Positions 1 through 9,066 of a stretch of DNA of 29,447 bases are shown piece after piece. The notes under the pieces are model-generated. The model had not been told where the DNA came from. It worked only from the letters and a program-made list of their open reading frames with translations, and did no database searches. Each line of letters opens with the position of its first letter. The first letter of the stretch is position 1. Source of the DNA: JBJEDU01 sp051872395. GTDB lineage: Bacteria > Bacillota_I > Bacilli_A > RFN20 > CAG-826. Position numbers and translations under genes: made by a program. Location: positions 1 to 29,447 of the forward strand of contig JBJEDU010000025.1 in assembly GCA_051872395.1 (NCBI GenBank). The letters are read 5' to 3'.

Positions 1-1078
<1,078 letters not shown>

Positions 1079-1231
1079 TGTATTCTAGTTCATTATTATC
1101 TCTGGTTTTGTATTTTCAAAAATGAAAATTTTAAATTGACGTTTTTTGTTTGTACATCTGTTTAGTTTTCAAAGATCTCTCGCACTTTTTTAAACTCGTA
1201 TTAAACGAGTACCCTCTCGGGCTGCGTGCTT
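1079..1231 (-). promoter_or_regulatory. rRNA operon leader region
   Basis: Transcribed leader between the rRNA promoter and 16S. It has a 6-bp hairpin, ACTCGT/ACGAGT (1194-1199 with 1205-1210), then the stretch ATCTTTGAAAACTAAACA (1159-1176), which resembles the conserved leader of Bacillota rRNA operons. A second small hairpin, ATTTTCA/TGAAAAT, lies at 1112-1129. These are plausible antitermination or processing elements; their function is inferred from position. Confidence 0.55.
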
Positions 1232-1237
1232 TAATAT

Positions 1238-1265
1238 AATATAACTTTTATTTTATGGCTGTCAA
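1238..1265 (-). promoter_or_regulatory. Strong sigma-A-type promoter of the rRNA operon
   Basis: On the minus strand a perfect -35 TTGACA (1260-1265) is followed after 16 bp by TATATT (1238-1243). Upstream of the -35 lies an almost pure A/T block with A and T tracts (about 1266-1318), as expected of an UP element. The start would fall about 150 nt ahead of mature 16S. Confidence 0.8.
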
Positions 1266-1318
1266 TAACTTTTTTATAAATTTTTTTAAAATATTTATTT
1301 TTTAAAAAATAATATTTA

Positions 1319-1364
1319 ACACGCGCGTATATATACACGTGCATTATGCGTATATGTATATATA
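1319..1364. other. Alternating purine-pyrimidine tract (Z-DNA-prone)
   Basis: Two perfect alternating purine/pyrimidine runs, 26 bp (1319-1344) and 20 bp (1345-1364), sit back to back with one phase break. The core CGCGCG (1322-1327) and several CA/TG steps are the most Z-prone dinucleotides. The tract lies between the terminator of the upstream operon and the A/T-rich block of the rRNA promoter. Z-DNA formation itself is inference. Confidence 0.6.
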
Positions 1365-1379
1365 GTTTATAGTAAATAT

Positions 1380-1420
1380 ATAAAAAAAGAATGTCTCATT
1401 TTATTTTTGAAACATTCTTT
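1380..1420 (-). terminator. Rho-independent terminator of the gap operon
   Basis: A 9-bp stem, AAAGAATGT (1386-1394) with ACATTCTTT (1412-1420), extends past one mismatch by a further TCA/TGA step. On the minus strand it runs directly into a T tract (A run at 1382-1388). It lies about 20 bp after the stop codon of the last gene of the operon. Confidence 0.85.
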
Positions 1421-1441
1421 AATATAAATAATTTTAAATAA

Positions 1442-2221
1442 TTAATTTTTATTTTTCGCGTACATTACTAAAACGAAATATAAGACTCTAATTAATATTG
1501 CAATATAGTCTAAATAAAGTCGGTATGCACACCATAGAGAAAGATTTTTACTATTGCTTCCATTTTGAGTAATTTTCTTAATTTGCCAAACATCGAAAAT
1601 AGTGACAAACATCAACGCTGCAAAGAAAACAATAGAAACAATCCAACATAAGATATCCCAAACTCCTGGAAGTAAAAACGCCATCAAGAAATTTAATCCA
1701 ACGATAAGCGCTCCACCGATAAATAAACCAAAAGCCATAAATAAAAGTGGATGCAAATTAGATTTAGAAAAAATACCTATGAGGGCTAATACACCAAATA
1801 GTAAGGTTGTAACCCCAACCGATATAGATAATACTTCCCAAGGAAGGAATATCGTAAAGGTTGAAAGCATAACGCCCATCGTTACCGCATATAAAATGTA
1901 TGGAGCGGTCAAGTTCCATTTAGCTTTGTTAATACCGATACTCATTATTAAGGTCAACACTAATTGAACGATAATTGAACCAATCATCATTCCAAAAAGA
2001 GTGAGATATGCAGAATCAAAATCAGAGACTAACCAATTGTTAAAAAAGATACCAATAATAGTGCATACAACAAAAGTGACCCCTAAGCCAAGCGCTAAAT
2101 AAGCGAAGACTTTCCCCATCGATAAAGCGGAACTCTTGTTTTGAGAACTACTATCTTTACGAAAGGTATATGGATCATTAGTGTCATGACCGATATGGGT
2201 TTGTTCATTTGTGACATCCAT
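1442..2221 (-). CDS. Bax inhibitor-1 / YccA-like (UPF0005) integral membrane protein
   Basis: 259 aa. A polar N-terminus of about 35 residues is followed by seven hydrophobic segments. The C-terminal block has the family pattern: an aspartate in a membrane segment (FDVWQIKK), then LSLWCAYRLYLDYIAI and a last hydrophobic helix, like the D...I...LYLDFINLFL pattern of bacterial BI-1 proteins. Family members are proposed pH-sensitive calcium-leak channels or regulators of membrane proteases; the bacterial role is poorly defined. A strong SD, AGGAGGT, precedes the ATG. It lies 29 nt after tpiA in the same direction with no terminator between, so it is probably the last gene of the gap-pgk-tpiA transcript. 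Family call good, function open. Confidence 0.85.
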   Translation of the reverse strand: MDVTNEQTHIGHDTNDPYTFRKDSSSQNKSSALSMGKVFAYLALGLGVTFVVCTIIGIFFNNWLVSDFDSAYLTLFGMMIGSIIVQLVLTLIMSIGINKAKWNLTAPYILYAVTMGVMLSTFTIFLPWEVLSISVGVTTLLFGVLALIGIFSKSNLHPLLFMAFGLFIGGALIVGLNFLMAFLLPGVWDILCWIVSIVFFAALMFVTIFDVWQIKKITQNGSNSKNLSLWCAYRLYLDYIAILIRVLYFVLVMYAKNKN

Positions 2222-2250
2222 GTTGAATACCTCCTAAATTATTTAATAAA

Positions 2251-3006
2251 TTAAATAATATTATCTAATAATGCTTTGAAAGAATCAACTTTCAAACTCG
2301 CACCACCCACTAAAGCGCCATCAACATTTGGCATTGATAAATACGCTCTAGCGTTTTCTGGTTTGACGCTTCCTCCATAAAGAATTCGTACATCTTCCTT
2401 CGCTTCGCCATACATTTCACCGACGATATCTCTAATATAAGAACAGACATCTTCAGCGATTTCTTTTGAAGCATTTTTACCAGTTCCAATTGACCAAACT
2501 GGTTCATAAGCGATGACTAAAGTCTTTAATAGATTTTTGTCGAGGTCTTTTAAACCTTCTACAACTTGGGTTTTAACTACTTGTTTGGTTTCACCTTTTT
2601 CAAATTGTTCTAAAGTTTCACCAACGCAGTAGACTGGAACCATATTGTTATTTAAAAGTTCTTTAATTTTTTTATTGCATTTATCATCGGTTTCATTATC
2701 ATATGTTCTTCTTTCTGAGTGACCGATAATAACCCAGTCAATGCCTAATTCTAAAAGCATTGGAATTGAGACTTCGCCAGTAAAAGCACCATGATCGACA
2801 AAATGAACATTTTGTGCACTGACAATCATGCTTTTTGGAGCGTTATCTTTGACGGTTTTAAGCGATAAATATGTTGGGGCAACACCAATATCAATATGAT
2901 TTTCTTTCGCTTTTAATGCAACTTCATCCATGGAAGAAGCAAATTCTAACGCTTCTTTGTTAGTTTTGTTCATCTTCCAGTTGCCTAATAATAATTTATT
3001 TCTCAT
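2251..3006 (-). CDS. tpiA: Triose-phosphate isomerase
   Basis: 251 aa, the usual length for this TIM barrel. It interconverts dihydroxyacetone phosphate and glyceraldehyde 3-phosphate in the cytoplasm. Visible catalytic elements: Lys11 in LGNWKMNKT, His96 in GHSERR, Glu168 in AYEPVWSIGTG, and the C-terminal phosphate-binding LYGGSVKPEN and DGALVGGASL motifs. It starts 5 nt after the pgk stop, so the two are translationally close. Nothing appears damaged. Confidence 0.98.
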   Translation of the reverse strand: MRNKLLLGNWKMNKTNKEALEFASSMDEVALKAKENHIDIGVAPTYLSLKTVKDNAPKSMIVSAQNVHFVDHGAFTGEVSIPMLLELGIDWVIIGHSERRTYDNETDDKCNKKIKELLNNNMVPVYCVGETLEQFEKGETKQVVKTQVVEGLKDLDKNLLKTLVIAYEPVWSIGTGKNASKEIAEDVCSYIRDIVGEMYGEAKEDVRILYGGSVKPENARAYLSMPNVDGALVGGASLKVDSFKALLDNII

Positions 3007-3011
3007 AAAAA

Positions 3012-4226
3012 TTATCTAATGACATCAATGCCTGGTAAGTGACCATCATTTTCAATCATTTCTAAGGACGCTCCTCCACCAGTAGAAACATGAGAGAAGT
3101 CTTTGGAATAACCAAATTGTTTGATGGCTGCAGCACTATCACCACCACCACAAACAGTGAATGCATGTGGAATAGCGCTTATTGCTTTACAAATAGCGAT
3201 GGTTCCTTCTTGGAAATCATCTTGTTCAAAGACGCCCATTGGTCCATTCCAGAAAACCATTTTTGCTTTGCTAACTTCTTCCGCAAATAATTTTTGAGTT
3301 TTTGGACCAATATCTAAACCTTCGAATCCTTCTGGGATATCGCCTAATTCGACAACTTTCTTTTCGGTCCAGTTATCAAATCCGTTAGCGACAACACTGT
3401 CGACTGGTAAAACAATTCGACCTTTCGCCGATTCAAAACAATTTTTTGCGTATTCTAATTGATCATCTTCAACTGGAGAAGAACCAGTTTTATGACCTAA
3501 AGCTTTTAAGAAAGTGAACGCCATCGCGCCACCAATTAAAATCTTGTCGCATTTTTTAAGTAAAGATTCAATGACTTTAATTTTGTCGGAAACTTTTAAT
3601 CCACCTAAAATAGCGATATATGGACGGTCTTCATCTTTGACTTCGACACAACGTGTTAAAGCTTTAACTTCTTTTTCAACGAGATAACCAATAGCGACTG
3701 GTTTATTTTCTTCTTTTAATAAAGAAGGAATACCATGGGTAGAGGCATGCGCTCTATGAGCGCTACCGAAAGCGTCCATGACATAAACATCAGCTAAAGA
3801 GGCCCATTCTTTACTTAATTCTGGATCATTTTTTTCTTCACCCTTTTCATAACGGGTATTTTGAACTAATAAAACTTCGCCATCTTTTAAGTCATCGACG
3901 AGAGATTTTAATTGTTCTCCACGAGTAACTGGGGAAAATTTGACTTCAGTATTAAGTAATTCATGTAAACGTAAAGCAACTGCTGCGAGGTTATTTTTAA
4001 CTTTCGCAGCTTCCACCACTTCAGGGGCTTCTTTATGTTTAATTTTGCCTAAGTGGCTCATGAGCACTAATCTAGCACCTTTTGATAATAAATCTTTGAT
4101 GGTAGGTAATGCAGCTTGGATACGGTTATCATCACGAATTTCACCATTTTTTAATGGGACATTGAAGTCAACACGAACCACGACTCTTTTACCATGTAAA
4201 TCTTTTAAATCAGATACTGTTAACAT
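3012..4226 (-). CDS. pgk: Phosphoglycerate kinase
   Basis: 404 aa. Transfers phosphate from 1,3-bisphosphoglycerate to ADP, an ATP-yielding glycolytic step. N-terminal substrate-binding motifs RVDFNVP and SHLG, the Arg-rich substrate site (QNTRYEKGEE, then AHRAHAST), and the C-terminal nucleotide-binding WNGPMGVFE and GGGDSAAAI followed by STGGGASLE are all present. It is the second gene of the gap-pgk-tpiA set, with an SD (AGGAG) just upstream of the ATG. The 73-nt gap to gap holds a minus-strand TATAAT (4246-4251) without a convincing -35, so an internal promoter is possible but weak. Confidence 0.98.
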   Translation of the reverse strand: MLTVSDLKDLHGKRVVVRVDFNVPLKNGEIRDDNRIQAALPTIKDLLSKGARLVLMSHLGKIKHKEAPEVVEAAKVKNNLAAVALRLHELLNTEVKFSPVTRGEQLKSLVDDLKDGEVLLVQNTRYEKGEEKNDPELSKEWASLADVYVMDAFGSAHRAHASTHGIPSLLKEENKPVAIGYLVEKEVKALTRCVEVKDEDRPYIAILGGLKVSDKIKVIESLLKKCDKILIGGAMAFTFLKALGHKTGSSPVEDDQLEYAKNCFESAKGRIVLPVDSVVANGFDNWTEKKVVELGDIPEGFEGLDIGPKTQKLFAEEVSKAKMVFWNGPMGVFEQDDFQEGTIAICKAISAIPHAFTVCGGGDSAAAIKQFGYSKDFSHVSTGGGASLEMIENDGHLPGIDVIR

Positions 4227-4299
4227 TTGTATTCTCCTAAATAAAATTATAGCGCCTCCCTGTTTAGCAAGAAGACGCTTATAAGTTTTTAAAATTTAA

Positions 4300-5337
4300 T
4301 TATTTAACACCAAGCACTTCTGCCATATGTTTCGCTAAGCGGACAAATTGGCAAGTGTAGGAATATTCATTGTCGTACCAAGAAACGACTTTGACATGTT
4401 GTGTGCCATCTGGATCGTCAAAGACGATTGTTTGGGTGGCATCGAAAATTGAACCCGCAGTAGCACCTAAAATATCGGAACTGACGATTTCATCTTCGTT
4501 ATATGCTAAGACATCTTTTAAATATGTTTCACTAGCTTCTTTCATCGCTGCATTGATTTCTTCAACAGTTGTTTTGGTCTTTAAGATTAAAGATAAGTCA
4601 ACTAAAGAACCATCAACGACAGGAACACGGATAGCGCCACCTTTCATACATCCTTTTAATTCAGGAATGACGAGGTTGATAGCTTTCGCAGCACCAGTTG
4701 TGGTAGGAACGATGTTAGCGGCAGCAGCACGGCCACGGCGTAAATTCTTACCTTTCGCTAAGTCTAATGTGGTTTGGTCATTAGTGTAAGCATGAACTGT
4801 GGTCATATAACCACCTTGAATACCAAATTTTTGGCAGAGAACTTTGCAAACAGGCGCTAAGCAGTTTGTTGTACAAGATGCACCAGAAACGACTGTCATA
4901 TCAGCGGTTAAATCATCTGAGTTAACGCCATAGACAAATGTTGGAGTTTCAGCATCGCTTGGTGCGGAAATAATAACACCTTTTGCACCATTGTCTAAAT
5001 GGACTTGAGCGTCAGCTTTTCCTTTGAAACGACCAGTACATTCTAAGACGATGTCAACACCATAATCTCCCCATTTTAAATCAGCAGGATTTGGTTTTCC
5101 TAACACCGGAATAACACGGCCTTTGTATACGATTGCGTTCTTTTCAGCATCGACTGAAATATCATCTTTGCCCCATGATTTGTGAGCGGTATCGTATTTT
5201 AATAAATAAGCTAAAGTTTTTGCGTCACAAAGATCGTTAATCGCTACGACTTCGAAATCGCCTGTTTCTTCAGCGCGACGGAATGCTAAACGTCCAATAC
5301 GTCCGAATCCATTAATTGCAAGTTTGATTTTTGACAT
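4300..5337 (-). CDS. gap: Glyceraldehyde-3-phosphate dehydrogenase, type I
   Basis: 345 aa, slightly longer than the usual ~335. Oxidative phosphorylation of glyceraldehyde 3-phosphate. N-terminal Rossmann motif INGFGRIGR, Asp at the end of the second strand (AINDLC) pointing to NAD+ use, catalytic Cys155 in SGASCTTNCLAP, His182 in TTVHAYTNDQ, and C-terminal SWYDNEYSYTCQ. SD GGAGG (5349-5353) lies 11 nt before the ATG. It is the first gene of a glycolytic operon; no cggR repressor gene is next to it, unlike in Bacillus. Confidence 0.98.
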   Translation of the reverse strand: MSKIKLAINGFGRIGRLAFRRAEETGDFEVVAINDLCDAKTLAYLLKYDTAHKSWGKDDISVDAEKNAIVYKGRVIPVLGKPNPADLKWGDYGVDIVLECTGRFKGKADAQVHLDNGAKGVIISAPSDAETPTFVYGVNSDDLTADMTVVSGASCTTNCLAPVCKVLCQKFGIQGGYMTTVHAYTNDQTTLDLAKGKNLRRGRAAAANIVPTTTGAAKAINLVIPELKGCMKGGAIRVPVVDGSLVDLSLILKTKTTVEEINAAMKEASETYLKDVLAYNEDEIVSSDILGATAGSIFDATQTIVFDDPDGTQHVKVVSWYDNEYSYTCQFVRLAKHMAEVLGVK

Positions 5338-5375
5338 ATTAATTTATGCCTCCTTTTTTCTTTCATTGCGTTTTT

Positions 5376-5462
5376 ATAATACACTATTATTTTAATAAAT
5401 AAAATAAAAATGATTTAGATATTTGAAATTAATATTTGTTATTTTTTCATTTTTGAAATATC
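5376..5462 (-). promoter_or_regulatory. A/T-rich gap upstream region: weak -10 and inverted repeat
   Basis: The 136 bp between the XRE gene and gap are almost pure A/T. A minus-strand TATTAT (5376-5381) is a possible gap -10, but no good -35 is seen at 16-18 bp. An inverted repeat, GATATTT/AAATATC (5418-5424 with 5456-5462), follows the end of the XRE gene and could terminate the long upstream operon, though the T tract after it is interrupted. Both are low-confidence suggestions. Confidence 0.3.
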
Positions 5463-5473
5463 AAAAATAAAAA

Positions 5474-5701
5474 TTATTCGATTCCATCGAATAATTCTTT
5501 TATGTTAACTCCAAGTGCGATTGATATTTTATATATATTAATAAAAGAAATATTTCTTTTACCTCTTTCAACATCAGATAAATAATTTCGACTGATATAT
5601 GAATCAAAAGATAAATCTTCTAAAGTAATGTGTTTGCTATTTCTTATTCTTCTAATATTTTGCCCTAAAATAATCAAACCTTTATTATTTAATTCTTTCA
5701 T
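5474..5701 (-). CDS. Small XRE/Cro-CI family helix-turn-helix regulator
   Basis: 75 aa, essentially a single HTH_3 domain from about residue 11 to 70. Seen: an LGQNIRRIRNSK first helix, LEDLSFDSYISRNYLSDVERGKR (turn and recognition helix with the family's Y-L-S-x-x-E-R-G-K-R), then INIYKISIALGVNIKELF. No ligand or oligomerisation domain. Its start overlaps the end of whiA by 17 nt, so it is the last cistron of the uvrA-whiA operon, where Bacillus usually has crh. Target unknown; autoregulation or control of the adjacent gap operon are guesses. Confidence 0.85.
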   Translation of the reverse strand: MKELNNKGLIILGQNIRRIRNSKHITLEDLSFDSYISRNYLSDVERGKRNISFINIYKISIALGVNIKELFDGIE

Positions 5702-6632
5702 ATGTTTTTTTAATGCTCCTCATCAAATGATTAACCATCGATTTTGATACTGGTTTATTTAAATATTCACTCATTAGTTTTGATAAATCGAGCAATGAAG
5801 CGTTAGGGTTTTCTAATCGTAAATGGGCAACTAGTTTTAAGTTTTCATTACTTAAATTATCAATACCAATTACTTCATCAATTTTCTTTATTTCTTCTGC
5901 TTGTTTTGCACCTGTTTCAATCGTTCTTACCATATTCGCTGTATCAAAATTAGTAATGCGATTAAAGTTGTTGACATAATCACGATTAACCCTGACATCT
6001 TCAAATTCAAGACAACATATTGAAGCGCCCATAAACGCTAAAAGGGAGGCAATCGTGTCACTCTTTTTAAAATACACAACATAATTGTTTCTTCTTTTTA
6101 TTAGTTTTGGTTCAAAATTTGCTTTAGTGTTTTTATTGAGCAATTTAATAAACCATTTTGCAAAGTTTTCATTGTTTAGTGTCAATTCAAAATGATAATT
6201 GCTGGTCAACGGTGAATTAATCGACCCACTCGCAAGAAAAACACCAACCAGAAAACCAGATATTGTCTCGTTATTATAAGCAATATTTTTACTTATTTTT
6301 CCTTCTAAAAAAGAAATATTTAAATCTTCCAATATTTCATCTACCCGATCTTCAATTTTCAAATTGAATCTCGTTGAAGAAGTCGAATTATCTTTTTCAT
6401 AAATAAAACGTGACTCAGTAACGTATATTTCTTTAATTGTTGTATAAACAAATTTTAAGACATTCGCATTTAACGAATTGAGCAAAAGAATACTCTTTTT
6501 GTTTTGAAAACTCACATGCCCATTAACGCGAATAAAACCACTTAAAATAGCCTTCTTCTTTTCTAAAGAATAGCCTTGGTCTTTATCCACTAATTCGTCT
6601 TTAACTTTTTGGGTGAAGGAATAATTTTTCAT
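5685..6632 (-). CDS. whiA: Sporulation/cell-division regulator WhiA
   Basis: 315 aa, full family length. WhiA joins an inactive LAGLIDADG homing-endonuclease-like domain to a C-terminal helix-turn-helix; in non-sporulating or low-GC bacteria it influences division and chromosome segregation. Seen: the SFTQKVKDEL start, GFLVGVFLASGSINSP in the endonuclease-like part, and the signature LAFMGASICCLEFEDVRVNRD followed by N-N-x-N-R-x-x-N...AN and Q-A-x-x-I. The C-terminal HTH (about 255-312) ends LMRSIKKTYERI. It starts 8 nt after rapZ. The yvcK/mgfK gene usually between rapZ and whiA is not here. Confidence 0.95.
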   Translation of the reverse strand: MKNYSFTQKVKDELVDKDQGYSLEKKKAILSGFIRVNGHVSFQNKKSILLLNSLNANVLKFVYTTIKEIYVTESRFIYEKDNSTSSTRFNLKIEDRVDEILEDLNISFLEGKISKNIAYNNETISGFLVGVFLASGSINSPLTSNYHFELTLNNENFAKWFIKLLNKNTKANFEPKLIKRRNNYVVYFKKSDTIASLLAFMGASICCLEFEDVRVNRDYVNNFNRITNFDTANMVRTIETGAKQAEEIKKIDEVIGIDNLSNENLKLVAHLRLENPNASLLDLSKLMSEYLNKPVSKSMVNHLMRSIKKTYERIK

Positions 6633-6640
6633 CTATCTAT

Positions 6641-7492
6641 CTAATCTTTATTAATATCTCGATGTATCAATACACAGCGATATTTATTTTTAAAATGGCG
6701 ATATAAAAACTCACCAATATACACGGAACGATGTTTACCACCACTACAAGCAATACCAATATTGTAGGAAGCTCTTCCACTATTTTGAATGCTCTCTAAA
6801 TTAAAAGATAAAAAGGAAAGAATATTCTCTTTTAATTTTGTAGTAATAGGATATTGTTCCATATATTGTTGAACTTCTTTATCAGTTCCGGTTTTACTTC
6901 GAAATTCTTCTACCCAATATGGGTTAGGAATGACACGAACATCAAGTAAAGTGTCAATGTCTTTAGAAATACCATTTTTTAATCCAAAAGTTGTAAATCT
7001 AAAAAGTGTTTTACCATCTTTATCATTATCTAAAAAGTTAAATAATAAACTTCTTAATTCTTTGACAGTTAACGAAGATGTATCGATATATAAATCACAA
7101 TGATTTTTAAAATTAATTGCGCTCTCGATATCGTGTTTAATCGCGTCTTCAAGCGATAGATTATCAATGACTGATAAAGGATGGATATGACGAGTTAAAG
7201 TAAAGCGTTTTAATAAAGACTCTTCATCTGAGTTCAATAAAATAAATGAAACAATAAAATCTTCATTATCTTTGAGATAATCATATATTTGTCTAATTTC
7301 AATGATGGAAACAATTAAACAAAACTTATTGATTTTAGGTTTGAATTTTTTAATGGAATTTAAATAGGACGGAACAGTGTCATAAAAGACATTCTCGCTG
7401 ACAAAATATCCAAGTTCTTCAAAGACATATCTCGCTGAAGATTTTCCACTTCCAGATGGTCCACTTAAAATTACTAATCGAATCTTCTCCAT
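6641..7492 (-). CDS. rapZ: RNase adapter RapZ / YvcJ family nucleotide-binding protein
   Basis: 283 aa. P-loop ATP/GTP-binding protein; E. coli RapZ guides the GlmZ/GlmY small RNAs to RNase E to control GlcN6P synthesis, while Bacillota YvcJ is less defined. Walker A GPSGSGKS at 11-18. The C-terminal signature is intact: VRVIPNPYWVEEFRSKTG, a Q-Y-M-E-x-Y stretch, and GIACSGGKHRSVYIGE followed by H-R-D. It sits between trxB (12 nt) and whiA (8 nt), as in the Bacillus trxB-yvcI-yvcJ-yvcK-whiA cluster but with yvcI and yvcK missing. Confidence 0.93.
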   Translation of the reverse strand: MEKIRLVILSGPSGSGKSSARYVFEELGYFVSENVFYDTVPSYLNSIKKFKPKINKFCLIVSIIEIRQIYDYLKDNEDFIVSFILLNSDEESLLKRFTLTRHIHPLSVIDNLSLEDAIKHDIESAINFKNHCDLYIDTSSLTVKELRSLLFNFLDNDKDGKTLFRFTTFGLKNGISKDIDTLLDVRVIPNPYWVEEFRSKTGTDKEVQQYMEQYPITTKLKENILSFLSFNLESIQNSGRASYNIGIACSGGKHRSVYIGEFLYRHFKNKYRCVLIHRDINKD

Positions 7493-7504
7493 TGACCTCT
7501 CCCG

Positions 7505-8419
7505 TTATGAATTAATTTTATTAATAATATCTTTCGCAGCGACTTTACCATCGAATTCCGCTAAATAGATTTGACGAATATCGCGTGGTAAAACATCTCC
7601 AACTGCGTAGACTCTATCACATTTACTCATCTTATTTTTATCGACAGGTATTGTGCCATAATTATCTAAAATATCTAATTGAATAAATTGCGTATTTGGT
7701 AATTGACCCACTAAAGGGAATAACCCATCGATAGTCAATTTTTTTATCGATGAATCTTCTTTGTTTTGAAGGACTAAGCCTTCCACTTTATCTTCTCCAA
7801 CAATTTCTAAAGGAATATAAGGAGTCAGTATTGTCACATTGCTCTTTTCTTTGAGTTCATTAACTAAATTGAGACTTCCTCGAAATTCGTTTCTTCGATG
7901 AATTAAATATAGTTTAGATACGATATCGCTCAAATGGATTGCTTCTTTAAGAGCAGCGTTTCCTCCTCCAATAACTGCGACGGTTTTATTTTTGAAAAAA
8001 TGTCCATCACAAATTGAACAATAAGATAAGCCATGACCTAATAATTCTTCTTCTTTATCTAAGCCAATTAATCTTTCTTTAGTTCCACTTGCAATGACCA
8101 CATAATCTGCAGTTAAAATCTCGTTATCATCTAATTCAACGGTTAAAATATCATCTACTTTTCTTAAAGAAATAACTTCATGATAAATTGTTGCAATGTT
8201 ATAAGATTTATATTTTTTATATAATTCGAACGCTAAATCGGGACCTTTAATCTTTTTATATCCAGGATAATTATCAACTCGAGGAGCGACATTAATTTTT
8301 CCACCCGGAACGGCTTTTTCAATAACTAAAACATCAATGTCTTTTTCTTTTAACGCCATTGAAACACCCATTCCTCCAGGACCTAAACCAATAACGATGA
8401 CTTGATAATGATTTTTCAT
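7505..8419 (-). CDS. trxB: Thioredoxin reductase (FAD/NADPH, CxxC)
   Basis: 304 aa, typical length. Passes electrons from NADPH through FAD and a redox disulfide to thioredoxin. Order: FAD-binding GLGPGGMG (11-18), ATA-like VVIASGTKERL, redox pair Cys134-Ser-Ile-Cys137 followed by Asp-Gly, NADPH-binding IGGGNAALKEA (150-160) and HRR (IHRRNEF), then the second FAD motif VYAVGDV with R-Q-x-x-x-A-E-F-D-G. The intact CxxC argues against a ferredoxin-NADP reductase. The ATG overlaps the ppaX stop (ATGA), implying coupled translation. Confidence 0.93.
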   Translation of the reverse strand: MKNHYQVIVIGLGPGGMGVSMALKEKDIDVLVIEKAVPGGKINVAPRVDNYPGYKKIKGPDLAFELYKKYKSYNIATIYHEVISLRKVDDILTVELDDNEILTADYVVIASGTKERLIGLDKEEELLGHGLSYCSICDGHFFKNKTVAVIGGGNAALKEAIHLSDIVSKLYLIHRRNEFRGSLNLVNELKEKSNVTILTPYIPLEIVGEDKVEGLVLQNKEDSSIKKLTIDGLFPLVGQLPNTQFIQLDILDNYGTIPVDKNKMSKCDRVYAVGDVLPRDIRQIYLAEFDGKVAAKDIINKINS

Positions 8420-9066
8420 TTTATTAACTCCAATAACTCCATAAAGTTTTTAAGAATGTATTTCGGTTTAATTTGATTATTGAATGTGACTTTTTTATGT
8501 TGTGATTTTATAAAAGCACAATCGATTTGACATTTAGAAGCGAACTCAACATCAATCAAACTATCACCAACATATAATATGTTATCATCATTTTTTATTT
8601 TCATAACTTCTTTTGCTCTAATAAATGAATCAATGTGAGGTTTTCCTTGATTTACATCATCAATACAAATAAGTTCACAAAAATAATGACTGATATTTAA
8701 TAAATTAAAACAATATTCGGTCGTTTTATGTAATTTATTAGTAATAACTCCGAGTTTAATATTATTTTTATTTAAAACTTCAAGCGTCTTATTAACCTCA
8801 GGGAATAATTTCACATATTTTTCATACTTTGTCATCGAAATTTTATGATATTCTTCATAAGTTTCTTCTAATGGAATATCTTTAAATTCCTTTTCTAAAG
8901 TCTCTTTAATAGGAGGTCCAGAAAAATACAAAGTATCATTACGAGAAAGTTTTTTAGATGGATAATATTTTTGATATAAATCGACAAATGTTTGATAAAT
9001 TAATTCATCGGTATCCACTAAAGTGCCATCAACATCAAATATAATGACATTGTATGGTTTATCCAT
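8416..9066 (-). CDS. ppaX: HAD-superfamily phosphatase, PpaX-like
   Basis: 216 aa. Motif I FDVDGT with nucleophile Asp11 and Asp13, helical cap (about 18-85), motif II ITN (VITNKLH), motif III Lys in GKPHIDSF, and motif IV VGDSLIDVEFA. The cap opening (VDTDELI, then KYYPSKKLSRND and SGPPI) and the position directly after lgt match Bacillus PpaX, a pyrophosphatase that removes the PPi made by HPr kinase/phosphorylase. No hprK is in this window, so the physiological substrate may differ (for example phosphoglycolate or nucleotides). It overlaps lgt by 8 nt and trxB by 4 nt. Confidence 0.85.
   Translation of the reverse strand: MDKPYNVIIFDVDGTLVDTDELIYQTFVDLYQKYYPSKKLSRNDTLYFSGPPIKETLEKEFKDIPLEETYEEYHKISMTKYEKYVKLFPEVNKTLEVLNKNNIKLGVITNKLHKTTEYCFNLLNISHYFCELICIDDVNQGKPHIDSFIRAKEVMKIKNDDNILYVGDSLIDVEFASKCQIDCAFIKSQHKKVTFNNQIKPKYILKNFMELLELIK

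Noticed and set aside
1602..1967. 121-aa plus-strand frame
   Set aside because: Antisense to the BI-1-like gene, low-complexity composition, and no SD; a shadow of the real gene.
4252..4276. Possible terminator or attenuator between gap and pgk (AGCG/CGCT repeat)
   Set aside because: The stem is only four clean base pairs with mismatches beyond and no T tract follows, so pgk is most simply co-transcribed with gap.
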